A stretch of 64,000 bases of DNA from Flavobacterium soyangense (GTDB taxonomy: Bacteria; Bacteroidota; Bacteroidia; Flavobacteriales; Flavobacteriaceae): NCBI RefSeq assembly GCF_015277675.1, contig NZ_JADHEC010000017.1, positions 1 to 64,000 on the forward strand, read 5' to 3'. The notes beneath the pieces were generated by a model, which did not search any database, was not told the origin of the DNA, and worked only from the letters and a program-made list of their open reading frames with translations. A program made the position numbers and the translations under genes. Below are positions 35,420 to 46,616 of the stretch, in pieces. How positions within the stretch are numbered: position 1 is the first letter of the stretch; each line of letters starts with the position of its first letter.

Positions 35420-37036
35420 ATGAAAAAATTGTTTTTGTTATTGTCATTTGTACTAATCACTACCCTTTATGCCCAACAACGCCCAAAATTAGTAGTTGGA
35501 ATTGTGGTGGACCAAATGAAAATGGAATATTTATATCGGTTTTCGGATGATTTTTCTCCAAATGGTTTCAAGCGTTTGATGAGCAAAGGATTTGTTTTTC
35601 ATAATGCAAATTTTAATTATATGCCAACTTATACTGGTCCCGGTCACGCCTCGATTTATACAGGAACGACACCATCAGTAAACGGAATTGTTGGAAATGA
35701 ATGGTTTAGCAGAAAGTTAGGAAAAACAACTTATTGTACGGATGATGATTCCGTAAAAATTGTTGGCGACGGAACGGAAAAAGAAGGAGCAATGTCTCCA
35801 AAAAACCTGCAAAGCACTACCATTACTGATGAATTAAGATTGGGAACCAACTTTAAAGGAAAAGTAATCGGAATGAGTTTAAAAGATCGTGGAGCGATTT
35901 TGCCAGCCGGACATTTTGCCAATTGGGCTTTTTGGTACGGTGCTTCGGGTTCGTTTATTTCAAGCACATTTTATGGTTCAAAACTTCCGGATTGGGTTGC
36001 TGAATTCAATAATCAAAAAAATTATATGACCTATATTAATAAAGGTTGGAATTTATTGAAACCAGCGGCAGATTATAACGAAAGTTGGCCAGATGATAAT
36101 CCGTATGAAGGAAAATTATACAATTGCGACAAACCAGTTTTTCCGTACGACCTAAAATCAATGTATGATAAAAATGATGCTGGAATTTTGAGATCGGTAC
36201 CTTTTGGAAATAATTTATTGGCTGATTTTGCCAAGAAAGCTATCGAAAAAGAAGAATTGGGAAAAGACAACATCACTGATTTTCTAACTATTAGTTTTTC
36301 GTCAACCGATTATGTGGGTCATATTTTGGGGCCAAGATCAATGGAATTGCAAGATACTTACTTACGTTTGGACTTGACCATTGCAGACCTTTTGGACTAT
36401 TTAGATAAAACCGTTGGTAAAGACAATTATTTGCTTTTCTTGACTGCTGATCACGCTTGTGCGGAAAATGCCAGTTATTTAAAAGACAATAAATATGCAG
36501 TTAAGAATCTCGATACTAAAGAAATTACTAAATCTTTGAAAAACTTTTCAATAGCTACTTTTGGTGAAGACTTGGTAACCAATTATTCTAATTTTAATCT
36601 TTTTTTCAACAAGGAAATTATCAAGTCTAAAGGCTTGGAATTAGTTAAAGTAAAACAAGCGTTCAAGGATTATTTGATGACGCAAGAACAAGTAAAAAGA
36701 GTGTATACCGAAGAAGAGATTTTGGCTTCGACAGGAAATGATTATTACCTGAATTTTATTGCCAAAGGTTATGATCCAACCCAAAATGGCGATATGGTGG
36801 TGCTGGACAAACCCGGATATATTCAATATGGACCAACGGGTTCTTCTCACGGAACGCCTTATGCTTATGACACGCACGCTCCTTTACTTTTCTATGGTTG
36901 GAAAATAAAACCCGGAGAAAGTTTTGATAAAAAAGAAATTACTCAAATAGCACCAACACTAGCGCTAAAACTAAGAATTGAAATGCCAAACGGCACGGAA
37001 AGCAAGGTTTTGACGGAGATTTTGGGAGAGAAATAG
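35420..37036 (+). CDS. pafA: PafA-type alkaline phosphatase
   Basis: This 538-residue periplasmic enzyme has a signal peptide (MKKLFLLLSFVLITTLYA). It matches the phosphate-irrepressible alkaline phosphatase PafA of Flavobacteria. The metal-binding Asp31 (IVVDQMK), the Thr nucleophile at residue 72 (MPTYTGPGHASIYTG), Asn93 (GIVGNEWF), and Lys155 and Arg157 (MSLKDRGAILPAGH) are all present. These sit seven positions before the equivalents I recall for the Elizabethkingia enzyme. Further metal ligands lie in SSTDYVGH, TADHACAEN and the C-terminal DTHAPLLFYG. It hydrolyses phosphate monoesters broadly and in relatives is active even when phosphate is plentiful. A terminator follows. Confidence 0.92.
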   Translation: MKKLFLLLSFVLITTLYAQQRPKLVVGIVVDQMKMEYLYRFSDDFSPNGFKRLMSKGFVFHNANFNYMPTYTGPGHASIYTGTTPSVNGIVGNEWFSRKLGKTTYCTDDDSVKIVGDGTEKEGAMSPKNLQSTTITDELRLGTNFKGKVIGMSLKDRGAILPAGHFANWAFWYGASGSFISSTFYGSKLPDWVAEFNNQKNYMTYINKGWNLLKPAADYNESWPDDNPYEGKLYNCDKPVFPYDLKSMYDKNDAGILRSVPFGNNLLADFAKKAIEKEELGKDNITDFLTISFSSTDYVGHILGPRSMELQDTYLRLDLTIADLLDYLDKTVGKDNYLLFLTADHACAENASYLKDNKYAVKNLDTKEITKSLKNFSIATFGEDLVTNYSNFNLFFNKEIIKSKGLELVKVKQAFKDYLMTQEQVKRVYTEEEILASTGNDYYLNFIAKGYDPTQNGDMVVLDKPGYIQYGPTGSSHGTPYAYDTHAPLLFYGWKIKPGESFDKKEITQIAPTLALKLRIEMPNGTESKVLTEILGEK

Positions 37037-37054
37037 AATAAGTAATTAAGACTT

Positions 37055-37103
37055 AAATAAAGGAATCCCATTTCAATGAAAGATGAAATGGGATTCTTTA
37101 TTT
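37055..37103. terminator. Bidirectional terminator between pafA and the OB-fold lipoprotein gene
   Basis: A stem of about 20 bp with one bulged G (37055-37075 with 37084-37103; core AATCCCATTTCA) lies between convergent genes. AT-rich arm ends supply U tracts both ways. Confidence 0.75.
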
Positions 37104-37122
37104 ATAAAAATTGAAGTTTTAC

Positions 37123-37848
37123 TTATTTTAAAAGAACTGCATCTTCAATAAGAATATCGTATTTATAGCCTGCACCTAAATCTTTATTTAAAGCAACGGT
37201 ACCTTTTACAGTAACTATTTCATCAACTTTTACTTTAGCTAAAGTGGTAATTGTAATATCATTAAATCCATTAAGACTTGTTCCGTCTTGTAAATGAATC
37301 CAGTTTTTATTCATAATTTCAGGTAAAAATTTCACCACTTTACCAGTCAAAATAACGGTTTTACCAGCTAATTTATCTTTTGTTGAATACAAATCAAATA
37401 TAGAAATTCCGCCTTTGGCTAATGTAATTCCTTTTGATAGTTGAGTAGAAGAAGTTACTTTTGGAAGAGTCGTAGCAGTTTCAGTTGCTGCTGGTGGGTT
37501 TGGGTCTGTCAATCCTTCTACGAAGAAAACCGAGTCGAAAGTTCTTTTTAAATCTTTACTCTCAAATTTTTTCATTTCCATCCCGCCTTCATAGGTATAA
37601 GTTTTTCCAACTTTTACATCTGTTTTCGGAACTGCAATCCAATATTCCTTTGCGCCTTCTGTAGCTAAAAGATAGGTGTATGCATTTGCGTTTAAAACCT
37701 CTTTAACTGTAATTTTATGTGAATTTGAATTTTCCTTAACTGCCTCTACTCCCTTTATGGTTTCCGGTTTTTCGTTATTAGGTTTACATTGAACTAAAGT
37801 CAATAGCGCTACTAAACAAGCTGAGCTCCAAATTATTATTTTTTTCAT
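37123..37848 (-). CDS. OB-fold lipoprotein
   Basis: This 241-residue protein has a lipoprotein signal (ACLVALLTLVQCKPNNE, with the lipobox Cys near residue 21). It contains two beta-rich domains. Residues about 45-95 include YTYLLATEGAKEYWIAVPKT. Residues about 140-240 include LAGKTVILTGKVVKFLPEIM, then NWIHLQDGT and DEIVTVKGTVALNKDLGAGY, the pattern of an OB-fold of the nucleic-acid-binding-like (tRNA_anti) type. Envelope-located OB-fold proteins of this sort occur near cytochrome and metal genes in Bacteroidota; the ligand is unknown. It faces pafA across a shared terminator. Confidence 0.75.
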   Translation of the reverse strand: MKKIIIWSSACLVALLTLVQCKPNNEKPETIKGVEAVKENSNSHKITVKEVLNANAYTYLLATEGAKEYWIAVPKTDVKVGKTYTYEGGMEMKKFESKDLKRTFDSVFFVEGLTDPNPPAATETATTLPKVTSSTQLSKGITLAKGGISIFDLYSTKDKLAGKTVILTGKVVKFLPEIMNKNWIHLQDGTSLNGFNDITITTLAKVKVDEIVTVKGTVALNKDLGAGYKYDILIEDAVLLK

Positions 37849-38169
37849 TTTTTCATTTTTTCATTTAATTTATTATTGATTGTAAAATTAACCAATTTAA
37901 AATCTAATAAATATGATAAATCTCACTTTTCTAAAAAGAAATAGATGAATATATAAAATATTATAACAATGACAGAAGTAGGTCTAATTTAATCAAAATG
38001 AGCTCGATACAATATCGAACTCATTATTATCAAAATCAATTATAAATTTGTCCAAACTTTTGGGGGCAGTCTAAAATTTGAAATGGGATTTTATATTTAT
38101 TTCGACATACATCAGCAGTAGTGGCTGATTTTGTATACGAAGTAGTTTGTTGTATTGTAAGAGTATATA
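37849..38169. other. 321-base intergenic region with an IS-end-like sequence
   Basis: No gene is seen. A hairpin lies at 37998-38024 (ATGAG...CTCAT, with an inner TCGAT...ATCGA). At 38049-38071 the sequence TGTCCAAACTTTTGGGGGCA followed by GTC resembles the terminal inverted repeats of IS3-family elements in Bacteroidota, as I remember them. No transposase fragment is readable nearby, so at most this is a remnant of one end. Confidence 0.35.
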
Positions 38170-38820
38170 TTATTCTATAATTTTATTTTCTAAGAGATAT
38201 TCTTGTTTAATATGCATTTTAATTTTCTTTTGTATTGAAAAAACATCAAGTTCATCTGGATTTAAAAATTCTGTTTCAGAATTTATATTACCATAAGTTA
38301 CTTCTTCGGTATTTGAACTAACAAGGTTTCCTATTTTATTATTTGAACTTTCTGAAATAATAACTGCCTTATCACGAGCGTTTTTAGTGGCACTTGCTAA
38401 TAAACTAAGTTTTATTTCTTCTGTATTTTTAACAAAAAATTGAGGTCTTTCAGATTTCACTTTATTTTTTTGAGATACAGAGATGTTTTTATATAAATTA
38501 TCAACTATGCGAACAAATTCTGATTGGATTTTAAAAAATTTCTTGTTGAATGTAACCTCTTCTGGTTTTATACCTTGCGTGATAAGGTATTTCTTAAAAT
38601 TTATTATTTCATTTTCAGAATTTACAGAGCCTGTTAAAACAGCTAAATCTGCAAGGAAATTTTTTTCGGCAAATCCTATTACTACTATCGAATGTTGTTT
38701 GCCTGGACCGCCAAATTCCTTTTCAAAATGAAAGTAGGAATATGAAAATATAGCAGTTGATATAATGAGACCTAAAGATAAAATTAAAGATACAATAATT
38801 AGACTTAACTGTCTTGACAT
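38170..38820 (-). CDS. SIMPL-domain (DUF541) protein
   Basis: This 216-residue protein has an N-terminal membrane anchor or signal (about residues 5-28, LSLIIVSLILSLGLIIST). It then has a SIMPL domain: SIVVIGFAEKNFLADLAVLTG is the family opening, and LLASATKNARDKAVIISESS is the conserved helix. It is predicted periplasmic, anchored to the inner membrane. SIMPL proteins (E. coli YggE relatives) have poorly defined roles, some linked to oxidative stress. It follows lysA after 33 bases on the same strand and may be read through from it. Confidence 0.8.
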   Translation of the reverse strand: MSRQLSLIIVSLILSLGLIISTAIFSYSYFHFEKEFGGPGKQHSIVVIGFAEKNFLADLAVLTGSVNSENEIINFKKYLITQGIKPEEVTFNKKFFKIQSEFVRIVDNLYKNISVSQKNKVKSERPQFFVKNTEEIKLSLLASATKNARDKAVIISESSNNKIGNLVSSNTEEVTYGNINSETEFLNPDELDVFSIQKKIKMHIKQEYLLENKIIE

Positions 38821-38853
38821 AATTTTTTATTTTTAAATTAATAATTCTATATA

Positions 38854-40074
38854 TTAAACTATTGCTTTTTCTACTGGCAACGGAATTTGATTTTTGAGTA
38901 AATCTTCAAAGGATTCGCGAGCTCTAATCAAATGACTTTTGCCATTCTGCCATAAAACCTCGGCAGGTTTGTATCTCGAATTGTAGTTCGATGCCATCGA
39001 GAAGCAATATGCCCCGGCATTTCTAAAACTTAAAATATCACCTTCTTTGATTTCGGAGATTCTGCGATTGTTTGCAAAGGTATCGGTTTCGCAAATGTAT
39101 CCTACAACTGAGTAGAAACGTTCTTTTCCTTTTGGGTGCGAAATGTTTTCTATATGATGTTGCGAACCATAAAACATTGGACGTATCAAGTGATTAAAGC
39201 CGCTGTCAATTCCAGCAAATACTGTCGAAGTTGTTTGTTTTACTACATTTACTTTGGCTAAAAAGTGACCTGCTTCACTTACCAAAAATTTTCCTGGTTC
39301 GAAAATCAAGGTTAGATCTTTTCCATACTCTTTGCAGAAAGCGTTAAATCTTTTAGATAATTTTTTTCCTAATTCTTCAATATCTGTTTCGATATCGTCT
39401 TTTTTGTAAGGAACTTTAAATCCACTTCCAAAGTCAAGGAATTCAAGATTTTTGAAGTTTTTGGCCACATCAAATAAAATTTCGGCAGCATATAAAAACA
39501 CTTCAATATCCAAAATATCAGACCCTGTGTGCATGTGGATTCCCACGATGTGCATTTTTGTGTTCTCAACAATACGCAACAAATGAGGCAATTGATGGAT
39601 TGAAATTCCAAATTTACTATCGATATGACCTACAGAAATATTAGTGTTTCCACCAGCCATCACGTGTGGATTGATACGAATGCAAACGGGTACGTTTGGA
39701 TATTTTGTACCAAATTGTTCTAAAATTGACAAATTATCAATATTAATTTGAACGCCCATGGCTGATACTTCCTCGATTTCTTCAAGAGAAACACCATTTG
39801 GAGTAAAAAATATTTGCTCAGGCGAATATCCGGCGTAAAGTCCCAATTGAACTTCTTGTATTGAAACTGCATCCAAACAAGATCCCATTTCTCTTAACAA
39901 TTGAAGAATGGCAACATTTGACAGAGCTTTCATTGCATAATTGATACGCAACTTTTCTACTTTTGAGAAAGCATTTGTTAATCTTTTATATTGGGATTGG
40001 ATTTTGTCAGCATCATAAACATATAATGGACTTCCAAATTGTTCTGCTAATTGTACTAAATCTTTTGATTGCAT
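38854..40074 (-). CDS. lysA: Diaminopimelate decarboxylase
   Basis: This 406-residue fold-III PLP enzyme catalyses the last step of lysine synthesis, decarboxylating meso-diaminopimelate. The PLP Lys is residue 49 (INYAMKALSN). The segments GSGFKVPYK, LIFEPGKFLVSEAGHFL and CETDTFANNR, together with the C-terminal GAYCFSMASNYNSR, are diagnostic. The length is normal. A minus-strand TAAATTTG at 40091-40098 could be its -7 element, giving a short leader. An arginine or ornithine decarboxylase of the same fold is less likely, given the CETDTF motif. Confidence 0.95.
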   Translation of the reverse strand: MQSKDLVQLAEQFGSPLYVYDADKIQSQYKRLTNAFSKVEKLRINYAMKALSNVAILQLLREMGSCLDAVSIQEVQLGLYAGYSPEQIFFTPNGVSLEEIEEVSAMGVQINIDNLSILEQFGTKYPNVPVCIRINPHVMAGGNTNISVGHIDSKFGISIHQLPHLLRIVENTKMHIVGIHMHTGSDILDIEVFLYAAEILFDVAKNFKNLEFLDFGSGFKVPYKKDDIETDIEELGKKLSKRFNAFCKEYGKDLTLIFEPGKFLVSEAGHFLAKVNVVKQTTSTVFAGIDSGFNHLIRPMFYGSQHHIENISHPKGKERFYSVVGYICETDTFANNRRISEIKEGDILSFRNAGAYCFSMASNYNSRYKPAEVLWQNGKSHLIRARESFEDLLKNQIPLPVEKAIV

Positions 40075-40090
40075 CTTGCTACATTTTTGG

Positions 40091-40098
40091 CAAATTTA
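40091..40098 (-). promoter_or_regulatory. Putative -7 element of lysA
   Basis: On the minus strand the sequence reads TAAATTTG (TAnnTTTG), 16 bases before the lysA ATG, giving a very short leader. Confidence 0.4.
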
Positions 40099-40203
40099 TT
40101 ATTCTTTATTGGTTCACACAAGAGTAAAACTCAAAATTAACAAAATATAACAATATGTTTAAAAAATAACATTTGTTATCGTTTTTAATATTAATTTTAA
40201 ATG

Positions 40204-40234
40204 AAAAACCCTTGAAATATAATTTCTCAAGGGC
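40204..40234 (-). terminator. Intrinsic terminator of gltBD
   Basis: The arms 40209-40215 (CCCTTGA) and 40227-40233 form a hairpin. On the minus strand the stem is followed by five T residues (the A run 40204-40208). It lies about 25 bases after the gltD stop codon. Confidence 0.65.
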
Positions 40235-40258
40235 TTAAAATAGTAGTTGTGTTGTTGA

Positions 40259-41713
40259 TTATAAACTTGGCAAATCGCCATTGCCTTTTGTTGGTAAATT
40301 GGTGTAACCCATTAAATAATTATCCACTTCTCTTGCGGCTTCACGACCTTCGGAGATTGCCCAAACGATTAGTGATTGTCCTCTTCTCATATCACCAGCG
40401 GTGAAAATATGAGGAACATTAGTTTGATAATTTGTAGCAAAATAATTGTTGCGAGCATCAATTTTTATTCCCAATTGGTCGCTCAAGGTTTTCTCAGGAC
40501 CCGTAAATCCTAGAGCTAACAAAGCCAAATCGCATGGCCAAATTTTTTCTGAGCCTTCTTTTTCGATAAGTTCAGGTCTTTGTCCCGGTTTTAGTTTCCA
40601 TTCTACTTCGACAGTTTTTAAACCTACTAGTTCTCCTTTTTCATTGGCAAGAAATTCTTTGGTATTGATTAACCAGTTTCTTCCACAACCTTCTTCATGG
40701 GAAGATGAGGTTTTTAATTGCAAAGGCCAAAATGGCCAAGGTGTAGTTTCGCTTCTTCCAACGGGTGGTTTTGGCATGATTTCAAAATTGGTAACAGATA
40801 ATGCTCCGTGTCTGTTAGATGTTCCTACACAGTCAGAACCAGTATCTCCACCACCAATAACGATTACGTTTTTACCGGTTGCTTTAACTTGGTTTTCAAT
40901 TTTTTCACCATACAAAACTTTAGTTTGTTGTGACAAGAAATCCATTGCCTGAACAACACCTTTACTGTCGGCACCTTTTGTTGGTAAACCTCTTCTTTCG
41001 GTTGCGCCACCGCATAATACGATAGAATCAAAACTATTTAATTGATCGATACTGTAATTAACGCCAACATTTACATTGGTTTTAAAAACAATTCCTTCTG
41101 CTTCTAAAATAGCGACACGTCTGTCAATAATTCCTTTTTCTAATTTAAAATTTGGAATACCATAACGTAATAATCCGCCAATGGCATTATCTCTTTCAAA
41201 AACGGTTACGGTGTGACCCGCACGATTTAATTGTTGTGCAGCTGCTAAACCAGCAGGACCAGAACCAATAACTGCTATTGTTTTTCCAGTTCTTATTTCT
41301 GGGGGTTGTGGTTTGATCCAGCCTTCAGAAAAACCTCTTTCTACTATGCTTTTTTCAATATTTTCAATCGCCACGGGATCTTTTATAATTCCCAAAACAC
41401 AAGATTTTTCACAAGGTGCAGGACATAAACGGCCTGTAAACTCTGGAAAGTTATTTGTTGATTGTAAAATATTCAAGGCACTTTGCCATTCTTCCTGATG
41501 CACCATATCGTTAAAATCAGGAATCAAATTCCCTAACGGACATGCGCTGTGACAAAAAGGAATGCCACAATCCATACATCTTGAACCTTGTTCTTTGATT
41601 TTATCTTTCGCTAACGGAATCGTAAATTCATTATAGTTTGAAACTCGTTCCAGAACAACTACATTACTTTCGTCAGCTCTATTATATTCTTTAAATCCGC
41701 CTATCTTGCCCAT
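40259..41713 (-). CDS. gltD: Glutamate synthase small subunit
   Basis: This 484-residue protein passes electrons from NADPH through FAD and two [4Fe-4S] clusters to GltB. The N-terminal Cys-rich region (CMDCGIPFCHSACPLGNL, then RLCPAPCEKSCVLG) holds the clusters. The FAD site is VIGSGPAGLAAAQQL with ERDNAIGGLLRYGIP. The NADPH site is VIGGGDTGSDCVGTSNRHGA. The C-terminal IFTAGDMRRGQSLIVWAI closes the FAD domain. It begins two bases after gltB on the same strand. Its presence indicates an NADPH-type GOGAT and not the ferredoxin-only form. Confidence 0.96.
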   Translation of the reverse strand: MGKIGGFKEYNRADESNVVVLERVSNYNEFTIPLAKDKIKEQGSRCMDCGIPFCHSACPLGNLIPDFNDMVHQEEWQSALNILQSTNNFPEFTGRLCPAPCEKSCVLGIIKDPVAIENIEKSIVERGFSEGWIKPQPPEIRTGKTIAVIGSGPAGLAAAQQLNRAGHTVTVFERDNAIGGLLRYGIPNFKLEKGIIDRRVAILEAEGIVFKTNVNVGVNYSIDQLNSFDSIVLCGGATERRGLPTKGADSKGVVQAMDFLSQQTKVLYGEKIENQVKATGKNVIVIGGGDTGSDCVGTSNRHGALSVTNFEIMPKPPVGRSETTPWPFWPLQLKTSSSHEEGCGRNWLINTKEFLANEKGELVGLKTVEVEWKLKPGQRPELIEKEGSEKIWPCDLALLALGFTGPEKTLSDQLGIKIDARNNYFATNYQTNVPHIFTAGDMRRGQSLIVWAISEGREAAREVDNYLMGYTNLPTKGNGDLPSL

Positions 41714-41715
41714 AA

Positions 41716-44700
41716 CTATTGTGCTATTAGTTCTTCTAATTCTTTTTCTTTAGCAATTCTCAATAATGCTTTTCTGTATTCTGTTGGCATTACTTTGACA
41801 AAATGCTTTTGTTGATTTTCCCAATCTTCAAGGATTCTTTTTGCCAATGGACTATTGGTATACATAGAATGGTTTCGAATCAGACGTTTCAATTTTGTCA
41901 AGTCATCCTCTTCTAAAGTTTCAAATTCGACCATTTCCATATTACAAACTCTGCTATCGAACTGTTTTTTATCATCAAAAACATAAGCAATTCCACCGCT
42001 CATACCTGCAGCAAAATTTCTACCTGTTTTTCCAAGGACTACTACAGTTCCCCCTGTCATATATTCACATCCGTGATCTCCAATTCCTTCGACAACCGCT
42101 GTTGCGCCTGAATTTCTAACGCAAAAACGTTCTCCGGCAATACCATTTATATAGGCTTCACCAGTTATTGCGCCATAAAGAGCAACGTTACCAATAATAA
42201 TATTTTCTTCAGGTTTGAAAGTTGCTGTAGGAGGAACCTTGATAATCAATTTTCCGCCAGAAAGCCCTTTTCCTAAATAATCATTACAGTTTCCGTGAAT
42301 TTTATAGGACAATCCATTGGTTGCAAATGCGCCAAAACTTTGTCCTGCTGAACCTTCAAAATCGACTAATATGGTGTCTTCAGGTAAACCTTGAGCTCCA
42401 TAAATTTTCGAAATTTCGTTGCTCAAAATTGCACCAACAGCACGATCAGTATTTTTAATTTTAAAAGTAACTCTAGTTCTTTCTTTTCTGTAAATCGAAG
42501 GAAGAGCCGCTTTTATTATATCAAAATCTAAAACGTGTTCTAATTCGTGATCTTGTGTTGTGGTATTATGATTAGGTACGCTATTTGCTTTTTCTGGTTT
42601 ATAAAGTATGGTTGATAAATCCAATCCACTTGCTTTATAGTGTTTGATGGCTTTGTTGACATTCAGTTTTTGAGATTGTCCCACCATTTCTTTCAGTGTT
42701 TTAAATCCTAGTTGTGCCATAATTTGTCGCAACTCTTCAGCAATAAAATACATAAAGTTGATGACATGTTCTGGAGTTCCCTTGAAATTTTTTCTTAATT
42801 CCGGATCTTGTGTGGCGATACCAACTGGACACGTGTTCAAGTGACAAGCTCTCATCATGATACATCCTGAAGCTACTAATGGTGCAGTTGCAAAACCAAA
42901 TTCTTCCGCACCAAGCAAAGCAGCGATAGCTACATCACGGCCTGTTTTCAGCTGGCCATCACATTCTAAAACTACACGACTTCTTAAATCATTTAAGATT
43001 AAGGTTTGTTGCGCTTCGGCTAGTCCAAGTTCCCAAGGAATCCCTGTATGTTGTAATGAAGTTAAAGGTGCTGCACCTGTTCCTCCGTCGTATCCTGAGA
43101 TCAAAATCACATCGGCTTTTGCTTTAGCTACACCAGCTGCGATTGTTCCAACACCAACTTCTGAAACTAATTTAACGTTAATTCTGGCTTCACGATTGGC
43201 ATTTTTTAAATCAAAAATTAATTGTGATAAATCTTCAATTGAATAAATATCGTGATGCGGAGGCGGTGAAATAAGCCCAACATAAGGAGTTGAATTTCTC
43301 ACTTTGGCAATCCAAGGATATACTTTTTCACCCGGTAATTGTCCACCTTCTCCAGGTTTTGCACCTTGAGCCATTTTTATTTGAATCTCTTTGGCATTTG
43401 TCAAATAGTTTATAGAAACACCAAATCTTCCTGAAGCAACTTGCTTGATAGCACTATTTCTGGAATCACCATTTAAGTCTTTTTGAAAACGTTTTGGATC
43501 TTCTCCACCTTCTCCAGAATTACTTTTTCCGCCAATTCTGTTCATCGCAATGGCTAAATTCTCATGGGCTTCTAAACTGATAGAGCCATAAGACATTGCG
43601 CCGGTTTTAAATCTTTTTACAATTTCTGTCCAAGGCTCTACTTCATCAATTGAAATAGGATCAAGGTTGTTAAATTCGAATAATCCTCTGATAGTCATAA
43701 GATTTTTGCTTTGGTCATTAACCATATTTGCATATTCCTTATAGCTTTCTGGACTGTTTAATCGAACCGCTTGTTGCAATTTTGCAATTGTGGTTGGGTT
43801 GAACATGTGTTTTTCTCCAGACCTTCTCCATCTGTAAATACCACCAATTTCTAGAGGTAATAGACTTGCAACTTTTGAATTTGGGAAAGCTTTTTGGTAT
43901 CTTTTTTTAACTTCTTTTTCTACTTCCATAAGTCCAATTCCTTCGATTCTTGATGGAGTGTTTGGGAAATATTTTGAAGTGAATGTTTTGTTTAATCCTA
44001 AAATTTCAAAAATTTGTGCTCCTCTATATGAATGCAAGGTGGAGATACCAATTTTGTTCATAATTTTCAGAATCCCTTTTGCAATTGCCTTGTTGAAATT
44101 TTTGATTGCATAATCAGCATTTACATTGGTAATAAAACCTTTATCAACTTGGTCACGAATAATTTCGTTTACCATATATGGATTAATCGCACTGGCACCA
44201 TAACCAAATAATAAGGCAAAATGGTGCGGTTCGCGAGGTTCAGCAGATTCAATAATGATTCCCAATTTTGAACGAACTTTCAAAATATTTAGCGAATGGT
44301 GAATGTAAGAAGAAGCCAATAACATTGGAATTGGCGCCATTTTTTCACTCACGCCTCTGTCAGAAAGAATAACTATGTTACAACCTTCGTTGACTGCTTT
44401 GAATGTGGCAGCTACACATTTCTCTAAAGCGCGTTCCAAGCCATTAACTCCTTTTTTTATTTCGTATAAGGTAGAAATAGTTACTGATTTGAAATCGGGA
44501 TGGTTGACGCTTCTTATTTTATCCAAATCCTCATTTGAAATAACAGGATTGTGAATTTTTAATTTCTTGCAATGTTTTGGAACAATGTCAAAAATATTGT
44601 AATCACCACCAATTGCCAAGCTGATGTCGGTAATGATTTCTTCACGAATACCATCCAAAGGGGGATTTGTGACTTGTGCAAATAATTGTTTAAAATAGTT

Positions 44701-46233
44701 GTATAAAAGTTGTGGTTGGTCTGATAATACAGCTAGTGGAGTATCATTACCCATGGAACTAATGGCTTCGGCTCCACTAGAACCCATTGGGTTTATGATA
44801 GTTTTCAAATCTTCAATTGTATATCCAAACAATCTCTGTCGGGTTTGAAAATCTATGTTTTCAACAGGAATGACATTGTCTGTATAAGGAATCTGTGAAA
44901 GGTGCAACATATTTTCATCTAACCATTTTTTGTATGGATGTTTGGTTACGACAGAATTTTTTACTTCATCATCTTCAATAATTCGTCCTTCATTCATATC
45001 AACTAAGAACATTTTTCCTGGTTCTAATCGGCCGTGCTGTACAACATCTTCTGGTTTTATATCAAGAACTCCAATCTCTGAAGACATAATTACAAAACCA
45101 CCTTTTGTAAGCGTATAACGAGATGGACGCAATCCATTTCTATCCAATAAAGCACCAATTACGTTTCCGTCAGTAAAAGGAATCGAAGCTGGCCCGTCCC
45201 ATGGCTCCATGATACAAGAATTGTATTCGTAGAAAGCTTTCTTGTCTTCGGACATGTTTTGGTGTTTTTCCCAAGCTTCCGGTACGACCATCATCATGGC
45301 TTCGGGTAAAGAACGACCTGTCATCAACAATAATTCAACGACCATATCCATAGAAGCTGAATCGGATTTTCCTTCTAATATAATTGGAAATAATTTTTTG
45401 ATGTCTTCCCCAAAAACGTCGCTTTTCATCAATTCTTCACGAGCACGCATTCGGCTAATATTTCCTCGAAGGGTGTTTATTTCGCCATTATGGCACATAT
45501 ATCTGAATGGTTGCGCCAATTCCCAAGAAGGGAAAGTATTGGTAGAAAAGCGTTGGTGAACCAAAGCTAGTCTAGTAACCAAATCATTATCTAATAAATC
45601 AATGTAATAAGGACTAATGTCTTCGGGTCTTAAAAGTCCTTTATATATTATGGTAGTAGTTGAAAAACTTGAAAAATAAAATCGGTGACTTTCTGAAATC
45701 TTTGAATTGATTACAGTGTGTTCTGAAATTTTTCTGGCGGCAAACATTTTAGCATTGAATTGCTGCTCTGTTAAATCCAAACCATTTTTACCAACAAATA
45801 CTTGTTTTACGGTTGGTTCTTTTTCAGCGGCAATTTGTCCTAAATTAGAAGGATCCACAGGAACGTCTCTCCATCCTAAAATTTGTAGGTTTTGATTTTT
45901 GATTGACTCCTCAAAAGTAGTTTTGCAAAAAGCAATTTGATTTTTACTTTTTGGCATAAAAACCATTCCTACAGAATATTCTCTTGGTTCTGGAATTTCA
46001 AAATCACATACTTTCTTAAAAAAATTATGTGGAATATCAAATAATATTCCAGCTCCGTCTCCGGTTCTACCGTCAGCACTTACGGCACCCCGATGGTCTA
46101 AATTTATTAAAATGTCGAGTGCTTTGTGAATAATGTCATTCGACTTGATCCCATTCAAATTGCAAATAAATCCTGCGCCACAGTTGTCGTGTTCAAATTC
46201 CGGCAAATAAAGGCCTTGTTCTTTAACTTTCAT
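41716..46233 (-). CDS. gltB: Glutamate synthase large subunit
   Basis: This 1505-residue enzyme makes two glutamates from glutamine and 2-oxoglutarate. The glutaminase nucleophile Cys18 ([14 protein letters not shown]) sits after a short propeptide that is normally removed. The FMN domain carries [16 protein letters not shown] and the 3Fe-4S Cys motif [15 protein letters not shown]. The C-terminal beta-helix domain ([33 protein letters not shown]) is complete. It is co-transcribed with gltD. A minus-strand -7 element lies just upstream at 46251-46258. Its substrate, 2-oxoglutarate, is also the probable substrate of KorAB in this window. Confidence 0.96.
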   Translation of the reverse strand: MKVKEQGLYLPEFEHDNCGAGFICNLNGIKSNDIIHKALDILINLDHRGAVSADGRTGDGAGILFDIPHNFFKKVCDFEIPEPREYSVGMVFMPKSKNQIAFCKTTFEESIKNQNLQILGWRDVPVDPSNLGQIAAEKEPTVKQVFVGKNGLDLTEQQFNAKMFAARKISEHTVINSKISESHRFYFSSFSTTTIIYKGLLRPEDISPYYIDLLDNDLVTRLALVHQRFSTNTFPSWELAQPFRYMCHNGEINTLRGNISRMRAREELMKSDVFGEDIKKLFPIILEGKSDSASMDMVVELLLMTGRSLPEAMMMVVPEAWEKHQNMSEDKKAFYEYNSCIMEPWDGPASIPFTDGNVIGALLDRNGLRPSRYTLTKGGFVIMSSEIGVLDIKPEDVVQHGRLEPGKMFLVDMNEGRIIEDDEVKNSVVTKHPYKKWLDENMLHLSQIPYTDNVIPVENIDFQTRQRLFGYTIEDLKTIINPMGSSGAEAISSMGNDTPLAVLSDQPQLLYNYFKQLFAQVTNPPLDGIREEIITDISLAIGGDYNIFDIVPKHCKKLKIHNPVISNEDLDKIRSVNHPDFKSVTISTLYEIKKGVNGLERALEKCVAATFKAVNEGCNIVILSDRGVSEKMAPIPMLLASSYIHHSLNILKVRSKLGIIIESAEPREPHHFALLFGYGASAINPYMVNEIIRDQVDKGFITNVNADYAIKNFNKAIAKGILKIMNKIGISTLHSYRGAQIFEILGLNKTFTSKYFPNTPSRIEGIGLMEVEKEVKKRYQKAFPNSKVASLLPLEIGGIYRWRRSGEKHMFNPTTIAKLQQAVRLNSPESYKEYANMVNDQSKNLMTIRGLFEFNNLDPISIDEVEPWTEIVKRFKTGAMSYGSISLEAHENLAIAMNRIGGKSNSGEGGEDPKRFQKDLNGDSRNSAIKQVASGRFGVSINYLTNAKEIQIKMAQGAKPGEGGQLPGEKVYPWIAKVRNSTPYVGLISPPPHHDIYSIEDLSQLIFDLKNANREARINVKLVSEVGVGTIAAGVAKAKADVILISGYDGGTGAAPLTSLQHTGIPWELGLAEAQQTLILNDLRSRVVLECDGQLKTGRDVAIAALLGAEEFGFATAPLVASGCIMMRACHLNTCPVGIATQDPELRKNFKGTPEHVINFMYFIAEELRQIMAQLGFKTLKEMVGQSQKLNVNKAIKHYKASGLDLSTILYKPEKANSVPNHNTTTQDHELEHVLDFDIIKAALPSIYRKERTRVTFKIKNTDRAVGAILSNEISKIYGAQGLPEDTILVDFEGSAGQSFGAFATNGLSYKIHGNCNDYLGKGLSGGKLIIKVPPTATFKPEENIIIGNVALYGAITGEAYINGIAGERFCVRNSGATAVVEGIGDHGCEYMTGGTVVVLGKTGRNFAAGMSGGIAYVFDDKKQFDSRVCNMEMVEFETLEEDDLTKLKRLIRNHSMYTNSPLAKRILEDWENQQKHFVKVMPTEYRKALLRIAKEKELEELIAQ

Positions 46234-46250
46234 GCTTGATAATTTTTATG

Positions 46251-46258
46251 CAAAAATA
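46251..46258 (-). promoter_or_regulatory. Putative -7 element of gltB
   Basis: On the minus strand the sequence reads TATTTTTG (TAnnTTTG), 18 bases before the gltB ATG. Confidence 0.5.
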
Positions 46259-46608
46259 TAGTTTTCATTAATTACTTGAATTTTAAAATTTGCGTTTAAC
46301 TTATTTTTACTATAATGTTAAAAAAACGTTTAATAAATAACAATAAATCATTCTTATACATTCAAATTGACAAAATGATAATTCAATTTTGGTATACAAA
46401 TGCAATTTGATGTTGGGTTACTATAATTCCCGCTTTATATTTAAAATACGCAATCGATATAGTGGTTTATAATTTAATATTTCTCATAAAATGTGCCACT
46501 AATTTGTTGATGAAGGTACAAAATGTATATTTAAATAGATAAATTTTCATTAAATGATATTTATGTTTTTATAATGAAAAAAGATTTTAGTTTTAAGATG
46601 AATTTCGC

Positions 46609-46616
46609 TATTTTTG
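46609..46616 (+). promoter_or_regulatory. Putative -7 element of sucC
   Basis: TATTTTTG matches TAnnTTTG, 32 bases before the sucC ATG. The T-rich ATTTTAG about 20 bases upstream is a weak -33. Confidence 0.5.

Noticed and set aside
40446..40952. 168-codon frame antisense to gltD
   Set aside because: It lies wholly inside the conserved gltD coding region on the other strand and has no recognisable domain.
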